Shown here: piece after piece, positions 45,229 to 53,676 of the stretch
How the letters are laid out: the number at the start of each line of letters is the position of its first letter
Position numbering within the stretch: the stretch's first letter is position 1
Source of the DNA: Roseateles oligotrophus
Lineage (GTDB): Bacteria > Pseudomonadota > Gammaproteobacteria > Burkholderiales > Burkholderiaceae_C
Assembly (NCBI RefSeq): GCF_025717515.1
Contig: NZ_JAJIRN010000009.1
Coordinates: forward strand, 310,001 to 374,000
Reading direction: 5' to 3'
Length of the DNA: 64,000 nucleotides
Translations under genes and position numbers: made by a program
The notes under the pieces: model-generated
Told to the model about the DNA's origin: nothing
The model's database searches: none
Seen by the model: the letters and a program-made list of their open reading frames with translations, nothing else

Positions 45229-47305
45229 GCGCCAGCGCCAGGGCGGGTGCCTCGGCCCGCCACATGCCCATACGGGACTGCACATTGCGGCTGTTGTACT
45301 TGGGGTCCTTCCAGCCCAGCATGTTGTAGGCATTCAGGTCCAGGCGCAATTGCGCGCTGTGTTTGTAGATCAGGCCGGCGTTGAGGAAGAAGGCGCCGGA
45401 GAACGCGTCTTTGCTGCCGTCGGTATTGGTGAAACGGAGGTTGTTGCCTAGTACGGCCCGGTTATAGGCGGCATAGTCTTCGGCACCTTGAAAGTGCCAG
45501 AGCTTTTGCGCGCTGCCGGTGAGTGTCAGTCCGCCACTCAGCTCGTGCTGCAGACTCAGCTTGGTGATGCTGTTAGGGCTGTTGGCAAAGTCATTGCCAT
45601 AGCCGTAGGGCTGCGCGGTGAAGGTCTGCGCAATGTTGGGGCGCGCCAGCTGCATGTCGCGCAGCTTGACATAGCTTTGCGAGACCCTGAATACACTGCC
45701 CGCCCGCTGCCAACTGCTGCTGGCCTCTGCGCCCCAGAAGCGGATACGCCCGAGTGGCTCGTAGCTGTTGATGGCGAAGTTATAGGCGATCAGATTCTGG
45801 GTTGATGCATACAGATTGAAGGCACTGTCCCAGCCCGGAGCATGGACGAGGTCCCAGCGCAGGTCGGCGGTCTTGATGTCTTCGTTATGCGCAGGCGGGC
45901 CGCCACGCAGGTCATTGGTATGGGTGTCAAAGGCGGAAGGGCGGCGCACCGATTGGGTGTAGGAAGCCTTCAAGGTATTGCTGTCATTGAGATGGTGGAC
46001 CAACGCCGCGCGCGGGCTGACGGCGGCCTTGGTATTGGGCTGGATGTCTTGGCGCAGCGAGACAAAGCTGAGCCAGTCCGGGTTGATATTCCATTGATGC
46101 TCGAACATCAGTGAGTGACTGTGCGACTTCCAATGTGTTGCTGCGGGCAAGGGGGTGCCAATGGCGAAACGGTATTCCATGCGCTCCACTTCGGCGCCCA
46201 TGGCGAGCTGATGTGGTCCGCCAATCCAACTGGCCAGCAGCTTGGCGTTGTACTTGCGTTCGCCTGTATCGTAGGGTTCAAACAGACGATAGCCATCGGT
46301 CTGGTCGGCTGCAGCGGTGGCATCCACCGTCCATTCCTGCGTGGGCTTCCAGCGGTAGCGGCTTTGCAGACTGAGCTGAGTCGACTGCCTGGAGGTGGCC
46401 AAGTAGCGGGCAGGATTGTTGATGTAGGTTCGATCCGAGGCCATATCGGTGACGGTGCCGCCCCGGCTATAGCGCAGCCAGGTCTCCCAGTCATCGCTGC
46501 TGTATTGCAGGTGCAGTTTGTGGCGCGGCTTGCCCTCGTAGGCCGCGTTGTCGTTCGGGATCGCGAAGACCACCGGCTCGCCGGCGGTTGACTGGCGGGC
46601 CTTGTTGATTGAAGTCCAGGCGGCGCTGGACTGCAAGGGTGAGTCAGCTTGATCGGAGCCTCGGTACTTGTCGATGCCATAGTAGGCATAGAGATCGCCG
46701 CCGCCCAGCTTCCATGAATGTTGCAGCTCGGCCGAAGTAAAGTTTTCTATCGCGCCGGCGCGCAGATGCAGGCGGGGCTGGCCGCCGGGGCTTGATTTGA
46801 GCGTGGTGATGTTGATGATGCCGTTGATGGCGCCCGGCCCATAGACGGCCGAGGCCGGCCCGTTGACGACCTCAATGCGTTCGATATCGTCCAGCATGGG
46901 TAGGCCGATCTCGGTGTCCACGCCGAGCAACAGGCGGTTATTCATCTGCTTGCCATTGACCAGCAAGAGCGTCTTGTCATTGATGTCGGACTGAATGCCG
47001 CGCAGCTCAAAACGGGGCGGCAGCGAGGGGTGGCGGGTCCAGTTGAAACTCGGCACAAAGATCACCAGCAAGTCCTCGAGCCGGCGCGCGCCGCTGTTTT
47101 CAATCATCCAGCGCTCAATATAGTTGACGCTGATCGGGGCATTGCGGCGCGACACCTGGGTCAGCGTGCCGGCCTGGGAAATCGTCTCGCGCCCCAGATC
47201 CTCCAGTGACAACTCATACACGCCCGGGCTTTGGGCCATGGTTGCGCCGATAAAACAAAGCGTTAAATTTGCGGACAAAAATCTTGCGTGGTTGAGCTGG
47301 CTCAT
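45212..47305 (-). CDS. TonB-dependent receptor of the SLEDL type
   Basis: A 697-residue receptor. Start 47305 (MSQLNHARFL) gives a signal peptide ending near ATMAQS. The mature N-terminus VYELSLEDLG and plug motifs LEDLLVIFVPSFN, ELRGIQSDINDKTLLLVNGKQMN and VEVVNGPASAVYGPGAINGIINITT define a subgroup commonly found beside YfiR-type proteins. The barrel ends LALALSYSM. The divergent yfiR-like gene supports a linked signalling role. The ligand is unknown. Confidence 0.9.
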   Translation of the reverse strand: MSQLNHARFLSANLTLCFIGATMAQSPGVYELSLEDLGRETISQAGTLTQVSRRNAPISVNYIERWMIENSGARRLEDLLVIFVPSFNWTRHPSLPPRFELRGIQSDINDKTLLLVNGKQMNNRLLLGVDTEIGLPMLDDIERIEVVNGPASAVYGPGAINGIINITTLKSSPGGQPRLHLRAGAIENFTSAELQHSWKLGGGDLYAYYGIDKYRGSDQADSPLQSSAAWTSINKARQSTAGEPVVFAIPNDNAAYEGKPRHKLHLQYSSDDWETWLRYSRGGTVTDMASDRTYINNPARYLATSRQSTQLSLQSRYRWKPTQEWTVDATAAADQTDGYRLFEPYDTGERKYNAKLLASWIGGPHQLAMGAEVERMEYRFAIGTPLPAATHWKSHSHSLMFEHQWNINPDWLSFVSLRQDIQPNTKAAVSPRAALVHHLNDSNTLKASYTQSVRRPSAFDTHTNDLRGGPPAHNEDIKTADLRWDLVHAPGWDSAFNLYASTQNLIAYNFAINSYEPLGRIRFWGAEASSSWQRAGSVFRVSQSYVKLRDMQLARPNIAQTFTAQPYGYGNDFANSPNSITKLSLQHELSGGLTLTGSAQKLWHFQGAEDYAAYNRAVLGNNLRFTNTDGSKDAFSGAFFLNAGLIYKHSAQLRLDLNAYNMLGWKDPKYNSRNVQSRMGMWRAEAPALALALSYSM

Positions 47306-47361
47306 TTGCGCATCCTCGGTAGTTCGCCCCCCATTTACGAAGGGACAGGTGTTGCGTGGCG

Positions 47362-47390
47362 ATGCTACGCCGGGCACGACACTTGATCAA
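47362..47390 (-). promoter_or_regulatory. Sigma-70 promoter of the second receptor gene
   Basis: On the minus strand TTGATC (47385-47390), a 17-bp spacer and TAGCAT (47362-47367). It lies about 57 bp upstream of the receptor start. Confidence 0.5.
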
Positions 47391-47417
47391 TACGATTGCC
47401 CTCGTGCATAGTCCAGC

Positions 47418-47996
47418 ATGGCTAGGATGGCAAGGATGGCGGTGATTCAATTGCAGCGGCGACGACGGTGTTTGCAGAGCATGGCAGGCGCAGCGCTAGC
47501 AATGCTGGCCTCCGCCAGGCTCTCGGCAGGTATCGGTGAAGACCAGCTGAAGGCGGCCTACTTGCTCAGTTTCTTGGCCTATGTGGAGTGGCCGCAGGGC
47601 AGATTTCCGGCCGAGGGGGCGCCCATCGTGCTGGCGACTCTGGCGCAGGACGGGGTCTTGCAAAGCTTGCAAGAAGGTGCGCGGGGCCGAACCGTTCAGG
47701 GGCGGGCGGTTGATGTGCGGCTGCTTGGACGCGCCGCAGACGCGCTCTCGGCCCATCTGCTGTATGTGCCGGCCGGCATCGTGATTGACGCCGAGGTGAT
47801 GCGCCTCTTGCGGGCCGCTGCGGTGCTGGTGGTGGGCGAGTCGGAATCGTTTTTGCAAGCAGGCGGTGCGATTCGTCTGGTCGTGGTCGACGCCCGACTG
47901 CGGTTCGACGTCAATCTGCAGAATGTGGATCTGGCCGGCTTGCGTTTGTCGGCGCGGATGTTGCAACTGGCGCGGTTGGTGCAAAGGCCGACCTGA
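47418..47996 (+). CDS. YfiR family periplasmic protein
   Basis: A 192-residue YfiR/DUF4154 protein. The signal region contains RRRR followed by SMAGAALAMLASARLSAG; the mature start EDQLKAAYLLSFLAYVEWP and later VLVVGES and IRLVVVDARLRFDVNLQ are family traits. In Pseudomonas YfiR restrains a diguanylate cyclase (YfiN); no cyclase of that kind is adjacent here. Three in-frame ATGs (47418, 47427, 47436) lie in near-identical 9-bp repeats, so the exact start is uncertain. Divergent from the SLEDL receptor. Confidence 0.85.
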   Translation: MARMARMAVIQLQRRRRCLQSMAGAALAMLASARLSAGIGEDQLKAAYLLSFLAYVEWPQGRFPAEGAPIVLATLAQDGVLQSLQEGARGRTVQGRAVDVRLLGRAADALSAHLLYVPAGIVIDAEVMRLLRAAAVLVVGESESFLQAGGAIRLVVVDARLRFDVNLQNVDLAGLRLSARMLQLARLVQRPT

Positions 47997-47999
47997 GGT

Positions 48000-48015
48000 G
48001 GGCCTTCGGGCCCCG
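48000..48015. terminator. TTCG-loop hairpin between convergent genes
   Basis: GGGGCC-TTCG-GGCCCC is a compact stem with a stable TTCG loop between the YfiR gene and the membrane protein gene. There is no T run. Confidence 0.4.
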
Positions 48016-48021
48016 GTCCGA

Positions 48022-48855
48022 CTAGACACCACTGCTCGTTTCGAGCCGGGCTTGTGCCACCGGCGCATGGACGAGGGCAATGCTGAGCCAGACGGCCACG
48101 CTGAAGTAGGCCGTCATCCAGACCATCTCGCTCTGCCAATCTTGCAGCCGGTGTGAGACCGTCCAGCGGCCCGACACATCGGCGAAGCCCTGGTAGACGC
48201 TCAGATAGTTGCGGCCACTGGCTTCGTCGGCCAGCCAGCGCGACCAGTACATCGGCACATCGACCATGAACATGAAGGCGACATAGGCCAGGCCAATCAG
48301 ACACCACGCGCTCAGCAGCGGGCGCTGCTTGGCGCTCAGGCGAGGCCAGATCAGCATCAGGCTGACCGCCAGCAGCGCGGCGCTCAAACCCCAGAGCGAC
48401 TCTTCCACCACATGGCCGATATTCGAGGTGGTCAGCACCGAGTACCAGGAGAAGGTCTCGGCCACTGCGATCAGGGGCACGATCAACAGTGCCGCGAAAC
48501 CGCCGACCCGACTGCCGGTACTGCCGGATACCTCGTGCAACATCAAGGCCCATTGCGCGACGAAGCAAAGCTCGGCGATGGTGGCGACCGACCGCCCCAC
48601 CACCACGCTCGACAGCCAGCTGTCGATCAGGCATAGCCGCGGCACATCAAACACCGGCAAGGCCGAGCGAAACGCGCAGCCCAACACATACGCGGCCGAA
48701 AGCACAAGTTGCAGGCGCCGCATTGAGTAGGCCCTGGGTGGCAGCAAGGCTTGGCGTCGATATAGCGCCACCGATGACATCAGCCAAGCTGCGATATTGA
48801 ACAAGGCCACCGCGCACAGCAGCGACCACCATGTTGAAACATCAAGCGTCATCAT
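48022..48855 (-). CDS. Seven-helix integral membrane protein, function unknown
   Basis: A 277-residue protein from the ATG at 48855 (the frame extends to 49008 but that part runs through the regulatory array and the divergent gene). About seven hydrophobic helices are visible, starting WWSLLCAVALFNIAAWLMSS, with DVPMYWSRW and the charged loop ADEASGRNYLSVYQGF between helices. I do not recognise the family. The short polar N-terminus (MMTLDVST) suggests no cleaved signal peptide. It is divergent from the GntR regulator, with a phased array between them. Confidence 0.7.
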   Translation of the reverse strand: MMTLDVSTWWSLLCAVALFNIAAWLMSSVALYRRQALLPPRAYSMRRLQLVLSAAYVLGCAFRSALPVFDVPRLCLIDSWLSSVVVGRSVATIAELCFVAQWALMLHEVSGSTGSRVGGFAALLIVPLIAVAETFSWYSVLTTSNIGHVVEESLWGLSAALLAVSLMLIWPRLSAKQRPLLSAWCLIGLAYVAFMFMVDVPMYWSRWLADEASGRNYLSVYQGFADVSGRWTVSHRLQDWQSEMVWMTAYFSVAVWLSIALVHAPVAQARLETSSGV

Positions 48856-48922
48856 GCCGTCATGTTGACAGGCTAGGCGCCGTTCGCCAAGTGCCTCGCT
48901 TCGCAAAAAGCGTGGCAAAAAC

Positions 48923-48961
48923 ATTGAGGCGGCCTTAAGCCAATCTTGTGTGCTTGTTGAT
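48923..48961. promoter_or_regulatory. Phased CTTAAG-type array, divergent promoter
   Basis: ATTGAG (48923), CTTAAG (48934), CTTGTG (48945) and GTTGAT (48956) are separated by exactly 5 bp. It lies between the membrane protein gene and the GntR gene and matches the arrays at 38997 and 39948. Confidence 0.6.
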
Positions 48962-48988
48962 GCAGGGTTTGCGATAGTTGGCCGCATC

Positions 48989-49753
48989 ATGATGAATCGC
49001 TCTGCCATGCTTCAAAAAGGCGCGCTCAACCCGGTGCAGGTCGCGCGCATGCCGCTCTATATGGGCCTGGCGCGCCGCCTGAACGAGGGCCTGCAGCGCG
49101 GCCAATGGCAGGTCGAGGGTGCGTTGCCGTCCGAGCGGGTCTTGGCCGAGGTGCTGGCCGTTTCGCGCGACACCGCCCGCAAGGCCTTGGGCTTGTTGTG
49201 CAAGCGCGGTATGTTGGTGCGGGTGCGGGGTTCGGGTACCTACTTGCGCGCCATGCCGGCCGGCCCCATGAGCGCCGCAGCAGGGCAGCAAGGGGAGCGC
49301 TTGGTGGCCAGTGAGTTGCAGACAGCTAACTTGGAAGAGCAGCGGACTCTGGACTTGGCGCCCGGTCAATCGGTGTGGCGAGCCGTCACGCTCAGCCCCG
49401 GAGAGGAGGCGGGCGGCCGGGCGCACCAGCTGAAATTTCGCTGCATTCCACAGCATTTTTTGCCGCGGCATATCGAGCCCGCCAAGCTGGGGCTGGCCGA
49501 ACTTGAACTGCATTTCCAGCTGCAGGGCTTGGGTGGAACCTATTTGCTGCAGCGCATCGAGGCCGTCGCCGCCACGCTCCCGCACGCGGTGCAAATGGGC
49601 ATAGCGCCGGGCACCGCCCTGTTGCACGTGCAGCGTTTGCGTTGTGCACCCTTGGGCCAGGCGCTGGAGATTGAGCATGGCTACCGGCTGGGGGTCGAGG
49701 CCGGCTTTTGCGTGGAGCTGCGGGTGGCTGCAGCTAACCCTGTATTCAGGTGA
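48989..49753 (+). CDS. GntR/HutC-family transcriptional regulator
   Basis: A 254-residue regulator. The winged HTH is at about residues 20-75 (LARRLNEGLQRGQW, LPSERVLAEVLAVSRDTARKAL, RVRGSGTYL), followed by a UTRA ligand domain (LAPGQSVWRAVTLS, GTYLLQRIEAVAATLPHA, LHVQRLRCAPLGQALEIEHGY). HutC-type regulators include NagR/DasR, which sense aminosugar phosphates, but effector specificity cannot be read here. Starts at 48989 and 48992 are both possible; the phased array lies just upstream. Confidence 0.85.
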   Translation: MMNRSAMLQKGALNPVQVARMPLYMGLARRLNEGLQRGQWQVEGALPSERVLAEVLAVSRDTARKALGLLCKRGMLVRVRGSGTYLRAMPAGPMSAAAGQQGERLVASELQTANLEEQRTLDLAPGQSVWRAVTLSPGEEAGGRAHQLKFRCIPQHFLPRHIEPAKLGLAELELHFQLQGLGGTYLLQRIEAVAATLPHAVQMGIAPGTALLHVQRLRCAPLGQALEIEHGYRLGVEAGFCVELRVAAANPVFR

Positions 49754-49841
49754 CCCCCCTAGCCAAGAGGCTCTCGCGGCGCTAGCATTCGCGCCAGCAG
49801 CAAAGTAATGGAATTAATTTTAAAAACAGCAGGAGTCATTC

Positions 49842-50324
49842 ATGGATTACGCAGGCATAACGTTGACTGTCAACACCTTCATCAGCGTCACCGAGGGGGC
49901 GATGCAGACCGGTGGAACGAACCCCAATGTCGGCGTCCAGGTGGATGCCGGCAGCAGCTCACGGGTCACGCTGAACAACGACGGCAGCCTGCGCGTCACA
50001 GGGGGTGACCCGACGGGCTCCAAAACCCTGACGCTAAATGTCACCGTGCTCAGCGCCAACACCGATCCTGCGTCGGCCTACTATCCCGTCGTCGGCTTGA
50101 TCGTCAAACAAACAACCGTTGGCGCGGAAGTCTCCAATGCCTGGGGTTCGTACACGGTGGGCACGGGCGCTGCCTTCAACACCCTGCAAGTGCTTGACAA
50201 AGACACGGTGCCGGTAGGTGCCGGCTCGGTCAGTTACGAGTTCTTTGTGTTGATTCAGACGCCGACCGCAGCCGGCAGCATTGGCGATTACGGGCTGATA
50301 GATCCGCGCATCACCAACCTCTGA
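49842..50324 (+). CDS. Orphan beta-rich protein, function unknown
   Basis: A 160-residue protein preceded by a strong AGGAG ribosome site. It has no signal peptide or membrane helix and is rich in Thr, Val, Gly and Ser with few charged residues. Alternating patterns (TLTLNVTVLSAN, GLIVKQTTVG, SYEFFVLIQTP) predict a beta-sandwich or fibre-like fold. I do not recognise it. Its upstream 100 bp are AT-rich for this genome. It is a single gene convergent with the cyclase gene 13 bp away. Confidence 0.65.
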   Translation: MDYAGITLTVNTFISVTEGAMQTGGTNPNVGVQVDAGSSSRVTLNNDGSLRVTGGDPTGSKTLTLNVTVLSANTDPASAYYPVVGLIVKQTTVGAEVSNAWGSYTVGTGAAFNTLQVLDKDTVPVGAGSVSYEFFVLIQTPTAAGSIGDYGLIDPRITNL

Positions 50325-50337
50325 CGCGGTTCCGGTG

Positions 50338-53300
50338 TCAGTCGGCGCCAGTCGATGGTTGACTGGCTTGCCAGGCCGCAGCGATGCCTCGGTGGTAGGG
50401 CACTTCGTGCAAATAGCTTTGGCGCCGCAGCGGGTCGCTGATCCGTTCGGCGCGCTCCATCAAGGAGCCGAAGGCCGCATCCAGCAGCTGTTGCGCGCGT
50501 GGGTGCCCTGCTGCGCTCAGGCAGTTGTAGCAAATCAGCTGCACACGCATCGGCTCTTCGCTGCCATCCAGGCTGAGGCCCGAGTCCTGTTGGGACAAAA
50601 TTCCCTGTGCCAAGGTCAGCGCTGCGGGGATATCGCCGCGGGCCAGCGCCACATCGGCGAGGCCGGCCGTCGCTTCGAGCGCCAGGTGGGGCATGCCGAT
50701 GGCCTCGAATAGGTCGAGCGAGGCTTGCAGCTTGGTGGCGGCAGTTTCGGCGTCCTGCATTGCCAGCGCCGCTTGCCCACTGAGCCGAAGCGCGGCGCCG
50801 GCGGCCCAGCGGAAACCGGTTGCTTGCAGCATCTGCAAAGCTTGCTTCGCATAACTAAAGGCTTCGGCGGCCTGGCCTTGGTTGAGTCGCGCGATGCCCA
50901 TATTGATCAGCGTGATGCCCTCATTTTGTGAGCTGCCGATTTTTGCGAATAGATCGCGCGCTTCGGCAAATTGGCTGACGGCTGCGGCGTAGTCACCCAG
51001 CACCAAGGCGGCGTAAGCCAAGTTGCTCAAGGTGCCGCCTTCGTTGTTGCGATTTCCAACCTTGCGATGGCAGGCTAATGCGCGTTCGTAGCAGTCGATG
51101 GCCGCACCAGGGTCGCCGTCGATATCGGCTCGCATGCCCATGTCATTGAGGATCATGCCCTCGGTGGCGTGGTCTCCGGCGCGTTGAGCCAAACGCAGCG
51201 CCTCGGCTGACTCGCGATTGGCCTGCGCGAGATCTCCTATCCGCAGCAGGCATTGAGCGACAAGTGCTCGCGCGGGCGCCTCGCAGGCCGGGTCGCTTGG
51301 CGGCGCTTGCGCGACGCCTTGCCGTGCGTAAGCGAGCGCCAACTCGATATCCCCACCGTCAAAGCAATAACGTGCCCTGCGCACCAAGGCCTCGGACAGC
51401 TTGGCCGCGTGGGCCAGCCCTTCGGCCAAACGCTGCAGGCTGTCGAGTTCCAGTGCGAGTCGGTCCCGGTCGCTCTGCAACTGCATCACCCGACAGCGCA
51501 ACAGCGTCAGCGCATAGCGACGCGGGAGGTCGCCCAAGTCCGCCAATGCTAATGCTCGATCGGTATGCATCAGCGCCTGTTGATTGGCGTAGCGGCTTGC
51601 CGCGGCTTCGGCCGCATGCTGCCAATAGTCGAGCGCCAGTTCGGCAGCGCCGCCACGTTCATAGTGTTCGGCGACCAAGTCAAGCGGCGGCTCGCCCGGC
51701 AAAGACAGCAGCCAGTCGGCCACCCGCGCATGGATTTCGCGCCGGGTGCGTTTGAGCACGCCGGCGTAGGCAACTTGCTGGAGCGTGTGGTGCTTGAAGG
51801 CGTACTCATGCATGCCGCCCAAGCTGCTGTCGGGCTGGGTGAGCACCAGTTCCCGTTCAAGCAAACCTTGCAGCGAGGCGGGCAGCAGCGCGCCCAGCTT
51901 GCGCAAGCATTCGTCCCAGAATTGATAGCCCACCACGGCGGCCAGTTGCGAGGTGTGACGCTCGGCAGCGGGGAGCGCGTCCAGGCGCGCCTGCAGCACG
52001 CCGACCAAGCTGCCGGGCACGGTCAGGGCGTGCATGCGCTCGGCCTGATAGCGCCACCCTTCGGCATCGGGGATGATCACCTTCTGGTCAATCAGCATAT
52101 TGACCAGCTCCTCCATATAGAAGGGGTTGCCGTCCGCGCGGGTGGTGACCAGTTCGCACAAGCCGACCGGCAAGGGCTTCAGCCGCTTGAGCAATTCGGC
52201 CACCAACTCGTCGGCTTGGGCTCGACTCAAGGCCGACAAGTTGATGCTTTGAGCCGTGGTCTCGGCCAACGGCGTGCGCCAACTGGGCCGGCGCTCGAAT
52301 AGCTCGGGCCGCGTCAGCCCGAGCAGTAACAAGGGCAGGCCGGGCTGCGTGGCCTTGAGGTAGTCAATGAAATCGAGAGTGCCGTCGTCGACCCAGTGCA
52401 AATCGTCGAGTGCGACGATCAGCGGTCGGTCGCGCTCCGCCAGCGCGCACAGTAGCTGGGCGGCGTGGAAGAAGCCGCGATCGCGCATTTGCCTTGCCTC
52501 ACCCAGCAGGGCGCGCACCTCCGAGTCGGCCGAGAAATCGAAACCCAGCAAATGGCCAAGTACAGCGGCGTCACTGCGCCCGGCCAGCAGCGGTGACACC
52601 GCGCTAAGCCACTTCTCTCGGGCCAGCGTGGCGTCTTCGCTGTCAAGCAAGTCGATCTGATTCGTCAGTAATCTGCGCAGCATCCAATAGGGCCGGTTGA
52701 TCAGTGCCTCACCAGCGAAGGCCCGCAACCAAAGCGCCCCGTTTGGCTGGTTTCGCGGGTCTTGCCCTGCGTGCTGCTCAACCCAGCGCTCGAATTCGCC
52801 GAGCAGCCTTGACTTGCCCAGCCCCGCCTCGCCGACCACGGTCCAGAGCCGCAAACCCGCGGGCGATGCGCTGCAAAGCTCGGTATAAGCCTGCTGCAAC
52901 AGTGCGAGCTCATCCAGACGCCCAACCATTCGCGTGTTGATGCCGTCAACGCCTCGCGTTAGTAAGCGCTGTGCTGTGGGCAGGGCGCTCTGCACCAGAT
53001 AGGTCACAAGCGGCTCGTCCAGGCCCTTGACCAGAAGTGGCGCTTGTTCCAGCAACTCGAAGCGCCCGCGCACTTGGCGGTAAGTGTCCTGGCTGATGCG
53101 CAGCGCGCCAGCCGGCGCGCTCTGCTCCATATGTGCGGCGATGTTGACGGTTATGCCGCGGATGCTGTGCTCGCTGTCTACGCCACCACCGAGCAGCACC
53201 GCACCGGTGTTGATGCCTACCCTAACGTCGAAGCCGGCGTGGCCGTAGCGCTGCTCGATCATGGCCGAACGAGCGCGGCTCTCCTCGATGATGGCCAATC

Positions 53301-53676
53301 CCGCGCGCACGGCCCACACGGCATCATCCTCGTGGGCAACCGGCGTGCCGAATACCGCCAGCAGGCTGTCGCCCGCATACTGCAAAACCCGGCCCTGGTG
53401 GCGCTGCACGACGGCGGTGAAGCTGGCCAGCGCACCGTCCAGAACGGTATTGATCTCCTCGGGGTCAAGTTGTTGGCTCAACGCGGTCGATCCGACCACA
53501 TCGGTGAACAGCACGGTGACCTGCCTGAGTTGCTGTTCCTTGGCTTCGAGCGAGCAACTGGCGAGTTGTTCGCGCAACTTGGCAAGCGCCGCATCGACCA
53601 GGGCTTCGTCGAGTGTTGTGCGTTGCGCCATCAGCGCCGCGATGGCGGTTTCTAGCGTGGCTGCATCGGACTGCAT
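50338..53676 (-). CDS. Class III adenylate/guanylate cyclase fused to AAA ATPase and TPR domains
   Basis: An 1112-residue multidomain protein. The cyclase domain (about 50-230) has both metal-binding aspartates, D59 in LFTDVVGST and D103 in YAGDSLLAVFG, so it is probably active. A STAND/AAA-type ATPase follows, with Walker A GEAGLGKS at 282-289 and Walker B LIVALDDLHWVDD. The last 350 or so residues are TPR-like helical repeats (YERALACHRKVGNRNNEGGTLSNLA). No membrane segment is seen. Such proteins are thought to couple a sensed ligand to cyclic nucleotide output; ligand and target are unknown. Confidence 0.9.
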   Translation of the reverse strand: MQSDAATLETAIAALMAQRTTLDEALVDAALAKLREQLASCSLEAKEQQLRQVTVLFTDVVGSTALSQQLDPEEINTVLDGALASFTAVVQRHQGRVLQYAGDSLLAVFGTPVAHEDDAVWAVRAGLAIIEESRARSAMIEQRYGHAGFDVRVGINTGAVLLGGGVDSEHSIRGITVNIAAHMEQSAPAGALRISQDTYRQVRGRFELLEQAPLLVKGLDEPLVTYLVQSALPTAQRLLTRGVDGINTRMVGRLDELALLQQAYTELCSASPAGLRLWTVVGEAGLGKSRLLGEFERWVEQHAGQDPRNQPNGALWLRAFAGEALINRPYWMLRRLLTNQIDLLDSEDATLAREKWLSAVSPLLAGRSDAAVLGHLLGFDFSADSEVRALLGEARQMRDRGFFHAAQLLCALAERDRPLIVALDDLHWVDDGTLDFIDYLKATQPGLPLLLLGLTRPELFERRPSWRTPLAETTAQSINLSALSRAQADELVAELLKRLKPLPVGLCELVTTRADGNPFYMEELVNMLIDQKVIIPDAEGWRYQAERMHALTVPGSLVGVLQARLDALPAAERHTSQLAAVVGYQFWDECLRKLGALLPASLQGLLERELVLTQPDSSLGGMHEYAFKHHTLQQVAYAGVLKRTRREIHARVADWLLSLPGEPPLDLVAEHYERGGAAELALDYWQHAAEAAASRYANQQALMHTDRALALADLGDLPRRYALTLLRCRVMQLQSDRDRLALELDSLQRLAEGLAHAAKLSEALVRRARYCFDGGDIELALAYARQGVAQAPPSDPACEAPARALVAQCLLRIGDLAQANRESAEALRLAQRAGDHATEGMILNDMGMRADIDGDPGAAIDCYERALACHRKVGNRNNEGGTLSNLAYAALVLGDYAAAVSQFAEARDLFAKIGSSQNEGITLINMGIARLNQGQAAEAFSYAKQALQMLQATGFRWAAGAALRLSGQAALAMQDAETAATKLQASLDLFEAIGMPHLALEATAGLADVALARGDIPAALTLAQGILSQQDSGLSLDGSEEPMRVQLICYNCLSAAGHPRAQQLLDAAFGSLMERAERISDPLRRQSYLHEVPYHRGIAAAWQASQPSTGAD

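Noticed and set aside
48856-49008. N-terminal extension of the membrane protein frame
   Set aside because: It runs through the phased regulatory array and into the divergent GntR gene, and its sequence is not membrane-like.
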